Assembly (NCBI GenBank): GCA_905221605.1
Contig: CAJNDS010000647.1
Location: forward strand, 1 to 37,500
Direction of reading: 5' to 3'
DNA length: 37,500 bases
Source of the DNA: Symbiodinium natans
Lineage: Eukaryota > Sar > Dinophyceae > Suessiales > Symbiodiniaceae
The notes beneath the pieces are model-generated. The model saw only the letters and a list, made by a program, of their open reading frames with translations, was not told the origin of the DNA and ran no database searches. How positions within the stretch are numbered: position 1 is the first letter of the stretch; every line of letters starts with the position of its first letter. Below, piece by piece: positions 1 through 10,249 of this stretch. Both the position numbers and the translations under genes were made by a program.

Positions 1-2
1 AC

Positions 3-2009
3 CCATTGCGCGGACTCGCCCCTCAGACTGTGAGGCTGGGACGAGACCGGCGTCCCGGTGGGGATGCAGTCATGGGCGAACTTCCTGACCGTGGTCCTGG
101 TGGTGTCCTCCACCCAGAACCCAGCGGCCTTTCGCCGTATGACCTCCCTGACGGCTGCGATATCAGCATCGGTCAGCCCGGGTCTGGTTTGTCCAGGCTC
201 GATCTTCAAACCCGACCATACGAGGTCTCTATAGGCCTCGGTGCGCCTAGGATCCTCCGCGACCTTCTCGCCCGCAAGATCATAGACCTCAAGGTCAGCC
301 CGGACGGAATCCCAGTCCTTGGCGTCCGCCTTGGTTCGCCAAAACGCTTCCTTCTCAGCGGCGTACTTATCCACCTCCTTATCCAGCTCCGCACGCTCTG
401 CTGGCGTGAGGTCCTCACCCGAGCGCACGTCCGGGAGGGGAACGACTGGAGAGGGCTGTGGCGCAGCCGCGGCGCTATCCGCACCCGCAGTGGCTGGAAA
501 GCTTTCAACTGCAGCGGTGCACAGCTCTTCTGCGCCCCTCAGACCAAGGTCCTGGAGCGATGCGCAGAAAGCCGCCCCTATGAGGTTGTAGTCGGCTTGC
601 GCGCGCCCAACGTGCTTGTGCTGCACTGCGCCTAACGCATCCGGCCTACTACACCTCAAACCTACCGATTCTAAGCTGAAATCGGCGAGCCACAGGGCCC
701 CGCTCTCAACGAGGTTGTCGCGGCCACTGGCCCGCGCGAACTGGCATATGTCCCGCACGAAAGCCCAACGCCAGCGTGGCTCTGCGAGCGTCCCAAACAA
801 GGCGCCCCACTCCTCTAGCCGCCAGGGTTCCCACTCGCCCTTTCGTGCCTGCAAATGCAGCGCGACGTGGGCGCCCGCGCGCGTGCGTTCCTGCGCACAC
901 CGGACGACTAGCTGAAGGAAAGCTCGGGGCACATTCTTGCCCTCAAGCCCAATCACGAGCACCTTCGGCTCTGCGCGCAAAACAGCGCCGCTAATTGCCT
1001 CTAAGTGCCCTTCTGCGGCCAGGTTCCAGGTGATCCCGTAGGCCTGCTTGCCTTGCACAAAAGCTGGAACAACCCTGTACCCTTGCCTCCTAGCCGCGTC
1101 GGAAACGACCGCGTCACCCCAAGCAACCTCTAAGACATCGGCAACCCCTCCAAGGAAATACTGCCGGAACCAACTCTCGACAGCACCCGACTCTGGGGAA
1201 GCCCTAGGCTGCAACACGCGGGGTTCCGCGACCAAGAGGTCCGCGAGGGCCTCTCGGATCGAGAGCACACCCGTGCTGGCGCGAGACGCTCTCTCGAGCG
1301 TCCTGTCCTGCAACGAGTACGCTCCCTTGTCCAACTTTCTGGCCGAGGCTGCAGCAAGCACGCCGTCGCGGTTCAGGTCGATCTTGGAAATGATCTCCCT
1401 GACGGAAACCGCTTCGTGGGCCGGACGAGTCCCCTCTGAAAGCGTGAGCGCACCGTCCTCGGCGATGAATGCAAGCCGCCATTTGACGCGAACCCCGCTG
1501 GCGTCGGGGAGATAACGGTGCACGCCGACCTGCGCACGGGCAGCATCTACCTGCGTAACCCGTCCTAACCTGCACACCTTAGGGCCTCCACCTACACCCC
1601 GATAGGCAATGCGGTCGCCAAGGCGGAGGACGAAGTCCCTCCCGCGCCTGGTCAGCGTGAACTCCACTTGCTTGGCGTCGCCTTGAACCTGTTGCCCTAA
1701 GCTGGGGCGAGGCGAACCGTCCCCGCCGGTTCCATCGTCCTCAAAGACGACCGGCTCGCGGGATTCCGCGCCATCTGCATCCGCAGGAACAAGAATGCAG
1801 TCTTCCGCGTGCGCCTCCATCGGGCCGCGCCGGGCGGAAGAAGTACCCCAAGAAGTACCCCCCGACTCCATCGACACGGGCTCCAAGGTGAGCCTGTGGC
1901 CCTTGACTTCCAACACGCGCCAGGGGCCGGTCAGACCCGGTTTCCAAGGCACACGCCCGCCCCCTCTGAACGGGCCCTCGGAGCGTTCCAGACCACTCGG
2001 TCTCCTGGC
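3..2009 (-). pseudogene. GPY/F-like module, BAH/SH3-like region, methyltransferase-like domain and RT N-terminus
   Basis: This minus frame has no stop from 2009 to the window edge (669 codons) and no internal start is needed; meaningful reading begins near 1965. Residues 22-44 (PWKPGLTGPWRVLEVKGH, then RLTLEP) match the GPY/F module of Ty3/gypsy integrases. Residues 125-235 (GDRIAYRG, GRVTQV, VGVHRYLPD) are beta-rich and faintly BAH-like. Residues 285-480 look like a degenerate methyltransferase: VLEVAWGDAVVSDAARRQGY in the place of motif I, later RDICQF, GALWLADF and HKHVGRAQ. The AdoMet-binding glycines are not conserved, so it is probably inactive. A charged helical linker follows. The last 35 residues (TTVRKFAHDCIPTGTPV, SSQPHSLRGESAQWV) resemble the entry to a gypsy RT; the fingers and palm would lie beyond the left edge. 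Confidence 0.7.
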
Positions 2010-2245
2010 TTAAGGTCCACAGTGCGCCTATGGCGATTTGCAAGTTTCGCCCGCGCTTTGAAGACCGCGTCCAGTGCTCTCGGACCGCAGCAGCTAGTTC
2101 CGAGAACTGCTTAAACTGGCTCCGAGCCCAATCAGAGATGGGTTCGAACTGCAAGGCGTCTCGCAGGACGTCCTTTTCAAGTGGTAGAGCGAGCGACCAG
2201 CTCCGCTCTAGGTCCCTCGGGCCCGTGGGGTCCCGGAGTGTTATC
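1960..2245 (-). pseudogene. Integrase C-terminal linker, spread over two further frames
   Basis: After DNTPGPHGPEGP the integrase continues in a second frame (RDLERSWSLALPLEKDV, then QFEPISDWARSQFKQF, to about 2065). It then moves to a third frame (AKLANRHRRTVDLKPGDRV, VVWNAP, to about 1985) and next to the frame that runs to the left edge. Helix followed by KPGDRVVW is the standard region after a gypsy integrase core. The last switch falls at a run of five C on the plus strand (about 1961-1972), a typical place for a one-base length error or slippage. Confidence 0.65.
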
Positions 2246-4351
2246 TATGACGTACTCCGCCACCACGAGCCAATCCGACCAAGCTTCGGAAAGGGAGGCG
2301 CCGACTTGCCTGACGACCGCCCCCAGCACCTTTTGAACTTCTTGGTGGACTCGCTCGTTTGCGCCCAACTCACAAGGCCTCAAGGGCGCGCTGAACCGCC
2401 ACTCGGTCCCAAGCATAGCGCTGAGTTCTGCCATGAGCGCATTCTTGAACTCTGGCCCTCTATCCGACCTGATGAGGCTCGGGATCGTCCTGCTGCGAAG
2501 TACACAGCGCACGAACGCCCTCCTGACTTCAGCATGAGTCAGAGACCTCATCGGCTCGAGGAGGACAGCATGACTGAGGCAATCGAAGTACGTAAGCGAG
2601 TACCTATGCCCCTCCCTGTCCTCTCGGTTCGGACCTTCACAGTCCACGCTGACTTCCTGCCAGCATGTCTCGGCGCCACATTTGACCGCACGAGCTTCAA
2701 CCTTCGTCGGTCGAGAGCGGCCTTTAATGCAAGCGAGACACTTGGCGACCCAGGTCCGCACATCTTTCTCTAAGTCGGGCCACCAGACTGCCCTCTCTAG
2801 CAGCTTGACGGTAACCTCAGCAGACCTATGGGCCCCAAGGACTCCACAGTGGACTGAATTGTAGCAAGCGCGGCGCCAGGTCACCCCATTCGCGCCCGCA
2901 GCCCCGTTGGGAACCACTGGGACAACGACGGTCTGACCCGTCCTGAGGGTCACCTCGCGCTCGAGCAACCCGTCTCCGGATATCTCCATTGGCGGCTCTG
3001 GCTTGCGAATCGAGCCCGCCAATGAGGGATCGCGCCGCTGACCCTCGTACCACGCCGTACGAAGGGATCCCGTGACTCGGAACTCCGAAATGTTCGCCGC
3101 GTCCCTTGCCTCGACCGCAAGCTGTTCACGACGATTTTCGTCCTCCCCCGCGATCAGGCTTAAAGACGGAACACCGCCCTTAAACTCGACCTTGACCTTG
3201 GTTGAGGAATGGTCCCAAATGCACAGGATGGGGCTATGGCTAACGAGCTCTAGAACCACTGCAGGGCCCTTGTGCTCTTCACCCATAAACGCCAAAACTC
3301 TACCCTTCAGCTTGCACTCATTGGCATTCTTCCCGCGACTGATAGCGCCCGCGGTCCAATGCCCTTCTACGCCCTCGTTGGACGAAGAGAATTGAGCAAG
3401 GACCCCTGACGCCTGCAGGGTAGAACTGCGGGGATCCGAAGCTGCTTCTCCGGTTGCCCGCCAGCCAATGACCTGAGTAACCCTACCCACAAGGGCTATC
3501 AGCTTGCCGAAGGAGGGGTCTAAGACAACCTCTTTACCATTAGACCTCCAGACCACTTCACACTGCTCATTCACGACATGTCTGTGGCCGTGCCAGTTCA
3601 CCACTGACGACCAATGCACGACGATGTCGCCCTGAACCACATTCAGGGGCGAGCAGTTGTGCCCCGCCACCACAGCACCATCTTCTCTAACCACCCATGT
3701 GGTCCAGTAAGGCTTCACATCGCCCCACTTGGAAAGATCCTTGTGCTGGGAGCCGAGGCTGAGCTTCATGGAATGGCTCTTCTTCCATATCTTCCCACTC
3801 AGCATGCCATATGCAGTGGGAACTGGAGCATCTTTGGGCGTAGTCCTAAACCCTACCGCCCATTGCTGGATGGTTGAGGACCTAACCCTAACCAAACCTC
3901 CTGTCCTATCCAAAGTTGCAAGGACGGAGTTGACCTCTAGGCCCACCTCATGGGCCTCAAGGTCGCCCTCAAGCGGAGGTTCGGGCTCCTCCCGCTCGGC
4001 CATCTCGACCGAGATATCGACTGCCTCTTTCTCGATGCAGGCGGGGCAGCGAGAAAACAGGTAGGTCCGCTTGCCGCAGATGCACAGACCCTCATGGTCC
4101 CAGAGGGGTCGTGACGGTTCGTCCAGCATCCCTCTAATGCTGGCATCATCAATGGAACGAACCGCGTCCAGCCTCAAGGACCGCAGAACCTCCGCCCCAA
4201 TGCCTGCTTCCCTACGATCCCAAAACCTCGCAGGGGAGGCTCCGGAAAATCCTTCTTGAGTTCCGGACAAGCCTCGGCCACTTCCAAGTGGCCTTGCTGC
4301 GTGCGCCAAAGGCGTGGCCGCACCGCCCAGATAGCCTTGATGCCTGCCCAA
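2177..4351 (-). pseudogene. Zinc ribbon and integrase of the retroelement
   Basis: Open frame of 724 codons. A zinc ribbon is formed by C90-x-C92 and C102-x2-C105. Residues 140-400 are a beta-rich region without a clear family. The integrase starts with the usual linker (GDGLLEREVTLRTGQ), then the HHCC finger H501, H508, C538, C541, with WWPDLEKDV between the pairs. The catalytic core has D570 (SVDCEGP), D630 (IRSDRGPEFKN) and E666 (ANERVHQEV). Exactly 35 residues separate the second Asp and the Glu, as expected for a working DDE integrase. It would insert the cDNA into the genome. The first part of this frame (about residues 1-45) overlaps the end of the RNase H frame. The C-terminus of the core runs into a stop at 2177 and continues in other frames. 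Confidence 0.88.
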
Positions 4352-6282
4352 GCCTCTCCTACAGCCCTGGCTTCCTTGCGCTGCAGGTTCCTTGCTTGGA
4401 GCGTGAGCTCAACAACCAAAGGCCACCTAAGGACGGCTGTGACAAGCCCGCCTTGCCCTAGTCCTACGAGGAACTGCGGACGAAACCCCGAAGCTTCCCT
4501 AAGAACCTTGGCACACGAAGTAAGCAAGTCGACCCTGATCCGCTTGATCTTCTTGGTCCCTGCGAGCCTGCCGGCCCCGCAATCAAAATGCGAGGCAAGC
4601 CCGTCGGTATCCTCAAACGGACCCCAACAACCCCTGACAGCCACAGAAACTCCAGGGAGGCTCGCTTGAAAAACGCGCCTGATTTCAGTCAGCTCTGCGT
4701 CCTGCTCTTTCCAACGCGCGTAGTCAAAGACGACCATGACGCGCGCCGGAAGGGCTGCGACGACGCACATCGGCACAGCCGCGGCCTGGACACGGCCCGC
4801 AGGCTCTGGGACGGCGTCGTTGCCGACCGCCCAGGGCACGGGTCCGTCACCCTCAGTACCCTCTCCGAGGTACTGGTCCAGGTCGAAACCTCGGAGTTGG
4901 CCCGAAAGGCCCTCGAGATCTTTCGTCCTCGCCGCAAGGAGCGCATCCCGATCTTTGGGATTGCGGCTAAAACTGTCACCCAGCGTCGCTGAGCGACCGC
5001 TAAGGCTCCTTATTTCGGACCCATCCATAAGGATTTCCGCAACCCACCGGACGAGTTTCGGATCCATTCCGATGTCCGACGTTTGCGCTCGGGTAAGGTT
5101 GGCATGATCTGTCCAACACAGAGTCCGAATAGAGCCAAACATGCGGCGTGTCGCCCGCTTTACCTCGAGCTGGGCAAACGCCTCCTGTATCAAGGGCGGC
5201 CAGTTTTGCTGCGCGGGGGTCAAGCTCTTTGAGTGCGTCATAAGCACTTTGAGCTGACTCAAGTCTCGCGTCATCTGCACGACGCTGCCCCCTACCGCGA
5301 TGCCCGACGCATCCGCGATCTGCTCAAGGGGACACGACCCATCCGCAGCAGAGGCCTCATCGAAGGTAGCCAAATTGATGCGGTTCTGCATCATGCGCTT
5401 AATCGCTTTAAAGGCTTTGCAACCCTCTGTGGCGGCTGAGCCCAGCCCGCCTTCAGGAAAGACGGCGCCTGGCTTCTGCCACTGCCCTAAAATCTTGGCT
5501 GCGTGCCCATACTCAACAGGCAGGTAGCCGCGCAACCAATTTGCGCAACCCAAAAATTGCTGAATGTGAAGCTTCTCCCAGAGCGGGGGAAAGTCAATCA
5601 CCGCCTGACAACGCTCTTCGTCAGGCGAACTCCCGTCCCGCCCAATGTTGTGTCCTAGGAGCTTACCTTTGGAGACACAAACTTCGGCCTTACTGATCCC
5701 AAACGAGAACCCAAACAAGATTGACTTATCTAGAAAGCCCTCTAAGGAAACGAGGTGGTCGAGGAGGTGCGGGCACGCCTTAGGGTGCCGGGCGCGCATA
5801 TCTGCCGCGAGCTGCTCATAATAATAGTCCGTTGGAGGCTCCTCGATCATCTTATCGATGTCCCAGCTCTCCACGATATGATAGCTCGGGCAGCGCGCCG
5901 TGTCGACCGCGTCTGCTGGGCGCACAGCGTCACTTGCGCCTCTTTCAGCCGTGGCCGATCCCTCACGCCAGCCAGCCCAGCGTGGCCCCTTGCGCGTCCT
6001 AAAGACCGCGAGGCGTTCGGTGACGGGAACCTCATCGCTGCACGCAACGCTTTCCGCCACACGCAAATCCCTCGTGTCCCAAAGACGCCACGCCTCACCT
6101 GCGCGCTGAAGCAAGCACGTTTCGTAAGGCGCCTTCTCGACCGCCACGGTCCCAAGGTCCTTCTGCGCAGGGCGCCTACCCCACACAGACGCCGTAACCA
6201 CCTGGCGCCTCCCACCAGCTGTCGACGCTTGGAAGGTGGTCCAAGCAAGTAAGCACTCCAGGCTCCTCAACAGGGCGCCCAA
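4174..6282 (-). pseudogene. RT thumb/connection + RNase H + unassigned GxGQGG domain
   Basis: Open frame of 702 codons. Residues 170-255 match the C-terminal half of a Ty3/gypsy reverse transcriptase: an HLLDHL helix, then KAEVCVSKGKLLGH, SPDEERCQAVIDFP and QQFLGCANWLRGYLP. Residues 318-440 are a gypsy-type RNase H with all four acidic residues: D324 in ADASG, E367, D392 in WTDHANL and D436 in LGDSFSR. The RT fingers and the palm with YxDD are not present upstream. The region at residues 30-150 is of unknown nature; YYYEQL at 153-158 sits near where YxDD should be and has no DD pair. Residues 505-690 form an alpha/beta-looking domain with VGLGQGG (606-612) that I do not recognise. The 3' 109 bases overlap the next frame at 4174-4282 and beyond, to 4351. 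Confidence 0.8.
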
Positions 6283-6410
6283 CCGGGCCGCTCCCGCCCC
6301 ACACCGAAGCGAGAACAGTCACCGCAGCAAGGACCGATAGCACACCGATCCTGGCGCCGGTACGCAGCCGCCCAAAGCGTATACGAGGAACAACCTTGGA
6401 AGCTTCTTGC
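6176..6410 (-). other. Short open stretch with a hydrophobic segment bridging protease and RT frames
   Basis: Between the protease frame and the RNase H frame, the third minus frame is open and encodes a hydrophobic run (IGVLSVLAAVTVLASVWGG), followed by Pro/Glu and DHLPSVDSWWEAPGGYG before a stop. Reading protease, then this frame, then the RT frame needs two +1 steps instead of one -1 step. The hydrophobic run could be a transmembrane helix or an accident of GC-rich sequence. I cannot decide between the paths. Confidence 0.3.
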
Positions 6411-8678
6411 CGCGGCCCTGGACGCGGACCCGCAAGCAAAGCACGGGTCATGGTCAACCGAAGCAACGGCGACCCCACAATCCGCACATGCCTGCGGAGA
6501 CGGCTCTGACTCGAACACCGTCTCAATCGCGCCACAACCACAAGCCGCAGTGCTGACGAGGCCGGAACGCACTTCCGCAACAACCTCGCCGGGCTGGAGA
6601 GAGTGATCACACTCTTGGGCTGCAAGCAAAACAAACCCTTTACCCTTTCCTGTGGGCCAGAGACCTGGCACAGCCTCAACCCCACACTCAACCGGAAGCA
6701 CAACCTCGGACAGGGATCCCTCTGCGGAGACTCCTGACTCCCGCACGACTGGCACCAGCACCCCATCACCTGGCGAGAGCTCGAGCGGCTCTTCCCCGTC
6801 GTAGCGGAGAAGCTCACGACTTCCGCCCCCAGGCTCGGTGCATGACGCGTCGTCCAGGCTTGACAACCGCGCTTCAAAGGCATAGGCCCTGTCCTTCCGA
6901 GTCCTACTGTGATCCTCACATCTGGGCATCCTGATTCCCAGCGTGTCGAGGACATGAAAGTCGGGACCCGGCCTGAATCCCAAGCCCATCCTTCCGGCGC
7001 AGTCCAGCGCTCTGCCGCCAAGGATAAGTCCGTGCCAATCGGACGTCCCTCTGGCAGCGATTTTGCACCGCACGAAAATCTCGGTGTTGGGGCGACAGTC
7101 GTCCGCCGTTTTGCCTTCCAGCAGCGTGACGCGCAAGACTGCTGCCCCTTTCAGAGGAACCGGGGCTCCCGAAGCGATGCCATGCACATATTCGGGGTGG
7201 ACCCACTTCTCAAGTCTCACGACCGGAAAGCCAGGATCCTCAGTGCCGATCCCAAGCTCTGCAGCCCGGTTCATCATGCCTACCACGAGTTCCTCAGTCA
7301 CGTGGTTTGCGCCGGCGCAACCGTCAAGCATGCACTCGACCTTGCGGTCGAGGACCTGGACCACCGTTCTGTACTGGTAGCCTCCTGGCTCGTTGTCCGC
7401 CAGGTTCCACCAGTCCTTCGGCAGATCGTCCAAGGTGGCGAACTTGTCCCGCCCGCCCTTGCTTAACGGAAGCGCGTGCTGCTGCACCGCGGCGTGTCCT
7501 GCGGCTCCTAAGACGCCTGCCTGGACGCCTGAGCTGCCTATCTGGACACTGAACGCGGCGAAGGGGTTAGACATGGAAGCACCGGAGGGCGCGGCCCAGT
7601 TGGCAGGCAAGGCCGGCGTCCCTCCTGAGGTCGTCAGGTTGTGGACCATGTCGCAGCTGGCTCCTTTCTTACACGACCCATTCTTGGAGAAAAAGGGGCA
7701 AACAGTGCCTGGTGGCTTTGCCGCGCCTTTGGCCGCAGCCTTAGGCTTTGCGTTGGCTTTTGCTTTGCCACCTCCCTTCCCTTTGCCTTTACCTTTCGCA
7801 GTGGCAAAGGTTTGGTCACCCTTCTTGGCCGCGAGAGCTTTTCTGCGAAGCTCCTTGTCGTGGCTGTACGGGCAGGCATCCCCTTTCGGGCAATTCCCAT
7901 GATCGCGAAAGTGGAAGCAGATCTTCTTGTCCGCTCCCTTGCCAGCTCCCTTTGACGTAGCAGCATACGTCTGGTCCGCGCCAGCTTTGGCCGCGGCAGC
8001 TGCTCCTTTCGCAGCAGCCTTCGCAGCGGCCTTGAGACTCTTAATCTCCTTCTGAGCCTCAGCCAGCGCGACCGCCGGGTCCGCGCTCTGCGAACCGGTG
8101 GCAGTGTACACAGAGTGGGAAACAGCCCTGTGCGCTGCTTCTCTCTGCTCGTACTCCAGAACGACTTTGTGGCTCTCTTCCCAAGTCTGCGGTCCTCGCA
8201 ACCCGCCATCCTTGGGGTCGCCAGGCCACAACCTTTTGTCGTTCCGGATCTCCTTTTGGAGATAAGGGGGCATCTTGCGGAGGTATGAGAGATACAACTC
8301 CCGAGGGGTCTTCCCGAGACCTACTGCCTCAAGGTCCGCGATCGAGGCCTCAAACAAAGGCTCGAATTGGTGGCCTGTGAGCTTACCCTTAGCGAGAGAG
8401 GCGTGCTCACCATCCACGCGGACTTCTCTTTCCTCCCGCGATTCCCCGAACATCAAGTGTTTGTTCTTGATGCGGTCATACACCGCCTGTGGGCTGCGCG
8501 GTACGCGTTCGTGTACGTCTTCATGCGCGAGCCGCGGCAGCGCCCGCGTAGCGCTAACAGCTTTTCGCGCGCACTCATACCGCGACAGTTGTTGGCCAGC
8601 GCGCAGACGTCCTCGAACTCCTCGTAGAACAGGACAACGTCTCGCGCGTCCGACTTGTCGTCGGTCAGCGTCGGCCAC
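6267..8678 (-). pseudogene. gag C-terminus with two CCCH zinc fingers, plus retropepsin-like protease
   Basis: Open frame of 803 codons; the first 60 or so residues are probably read in the previous frame. Residues 63-180 finish the capsid-like region. Residues 200-325 are Lys/Ala/Gly-rich and basic. Two CCCH fingers follow the C-x8-C-x5-C-x3-H pattern exactly: C254, C263, C269, H273 (7860-7919) and C327, C336, C342, H346 (7641-7700). They take the place of the usual CCHC nucleocapsid knuckle and should bind RNA. A retropepsin-like domain follows, with ECMLDGCAGANHV around D452-G453-C454 and the flap/ILG element HGLILGGRALD at 549-559. The catalytic triad here is D-G-C, not D-S/T-G. The C-terminus has CxC and two CxxC pairs (713-749), a possible zinc ribbon. 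It ends in a frame break before the RNase H segment. Confidence 0.8.
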
Positions 8679-9211
8679 GTGAGGTCAGTTTTGACCGTAG
8701 TTATGGAGCTTTGCCCGCCCCTCTGCGCTAACGCTTCTTTCAGCGCCTCAGTTTGGGCGGCGAGTGCGGCGGCGAGATCGCCCGCCGGGTGTTGGGACCC
8801 GGTCTGCGAACCTCCGCCGTCTGAACCTCGCTTCAGGGCTTCTATCTCCATCTCTAGCGCAGCAAGCTTCGCGCGCAAAGGGGAATCGCCGTCCGTCGCG
8901 CCCAGGACACGGGCCGCGGAAGGACCACCTGCAACCTCAGCAGTGTGCAAACCTCCACGGTCCAATCCTACCCCCAACCCACTTGCAGTCGCAGGCTGTG
9001 GGAGCCCTGGGGAACGCGGCCCCACGGCTTCAACTGGCACATCGGACGGGGAGCTCCAAACCTTCTCTTGGCTCGAGCTTTCTTTTCCCCCTAACGCGAG
9101 GATAAGCTCCCCGATGCATTGGATTTCGCGCTGAATCTCCTCTGCGTCTTCGGGGTCCTCGCCACCGCGCAAAGCCGCGACCGAGAACCTGGTCCGCAGC
9201 CGACGGACCAT
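8500..9211 (-). pseudogene. gag, coiled-coil and capsid-like segment
   Basis: Second gag segment, shifted by -1 relative to the first. Residues about 113-132 form a heptad-like Leu/Ala/Glu stretch (LRAKLAALEMEIEALKRG), probably a short coiled coil. It is followed by a Gln/Ala-rich helix and then a region (DVVLFYEEFEDVCALANN) that looks like the start of a gag capsid helical bundle. The open frame formally ends at 8453, but the natural continuation (PQAVYDRIKNKHLMF) is in the next frame near 8500. It would form the structural particle protein of the element. The coiled coil and capsid calls are inferences from composition and position. Confidence 0.6.
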
Positions 9212-9864
9212 CTTCGTAGGATGCCAGTCCCGCCTATCTTGGAGAACTCATCCGCAAGGAGGGTGGCTTTGGTGCTTAAGGCGTCAAGGTCACGGGAGCT
9301 CACCGTGACTCCATGCGCTTTCAGCGCGAGGACAATCCGCGAAACGCGCGTCAAGTAGTCCGCGACCGGTTCTTGGTCTGGACGGAAAATCGCGCGCAGC
9401 TCCGCCTGCAAGCCCTCTGCGGTGCCTGGCACTGAACCTGCTGTCGACGGCGGACCGGACGGTCCCGCCGGGCGGGACCCTGGTGCCGTAGCAGGGACAT
9501 AGGCAGCACCGGTAGGGACCATGGCCAGCTCCCTAACCGCGGCGCTGACGTCCACCCGCGGCGGACTGTCGCCTCCAGCGCCCGAGGCCTCAGGGACTAG
9601 CTCGGAGTCCTCTTCTTCTTCCTCTTCATCCTCGTCCTCCTCTTCGGCGTCATGGAGGAACTTCATGACTTTCCGCCAGAGAGCCGCCTCTTGCTCTGGC
9701 GTAGTGCTGACCCCATCCCGCTTGGACAATGGACGGCTGCCAGTCTCCCTACGCCACTTAAGCCAAGCGACGTAGCTCATCCGCTCGGGATAGGGAACGT
9801 CTCCACCCTCGATAGCTTCGAGGAGGGTGACACCCTCAGACTGACCTGCAACCTCCGCGGACAT
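9212..9864 (-). pseudogene. gag, N-terminal segment (acidic)
   Basis: This is the first gag segment. It starts at an ATG at 9864; the frame stays open to 9091, but the true reading leaves it near 9215. It has a short N-terminal region with W/Y residues, then a run of Asp/Glu at about residues 73-87, a Pro/Gly/Ala-rich linker, and a helical region near residues 150-220 ending in DEFSKIGG. That last region continues sensibly in the next frame (MVRRLRTRF), one base back. The N-terminal part of a retrotransposon gag is poorly conserved, so the assignment rests on position ahead of the CCCH fingers and protease. The acidic tract is encoded by GAG/GAA runs (TTC/CTC on the plus strand at 9610-9650). 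Confidence 0.6.
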
Positions 9865-9885
9865 TGCCGCAACACAAGGCGAGAA

Positions 9886-9969
9886 GCCGCGCCTTGGTTA
9901 GCAGGCCGCAGGCGTGGCACGCGAAGCGCCGCGCCTTGGTTAACAGGCCGCAAGCGTGGCACACAGTCC
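9886..9969. repeat. 42-bp tandem repeat, two copies, in gag leader
   Basis: Two adjacent copies start at 9886 and 9928, each beginning GCCGCGCCTTGGTTA and differing at a few positions. They lie 22 bases upstream of the minus-strand gag ATG (9864). The 42-base period is a multiple of three, and one minus frame is open through both copies, so the repeat could be translated or be part of the 5' leader. No function is evident. Confidence 0.8.
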
Positions 9970-10249
9970 ACGCGTCCAGGTCACGGACCGCGACAGACAA
10001 GCAAAACAAAGCTTGCCCACTCGGGCCGTAGGCACAAGAGCTGTACGTTTCCCAGAACAGCCCCCAATTGTGAAGTCGACCAGCACTGGACTTGCACTAA
10101 GCCAATGCAATCACAGCCCGGTCACGCTGTTTTACGACTTCGCGAGTTCAAGCACTTGTGCAGCTACGCCTGAGTGCGTCCGGTCGGACCGCACAGCAAC
10201 CTAGGAGCTACTGTACGACTCTACCGTGCTCAAAGGCACAAGCTCGGTA

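Noticed and set aside
1048-1515. 155-codon plus-strand open frame, and other plus-strand frames between 1 and 9900
   Set aside because: They are antisense shadows of the retroelement polyprotein; the minus frame has the recognisable domains.
5800-5840. YYYEQL as the RT YxDD active site
   Set aside because: It sits near the expected position but lacks the Asp pair, and no palm motifs precede it.
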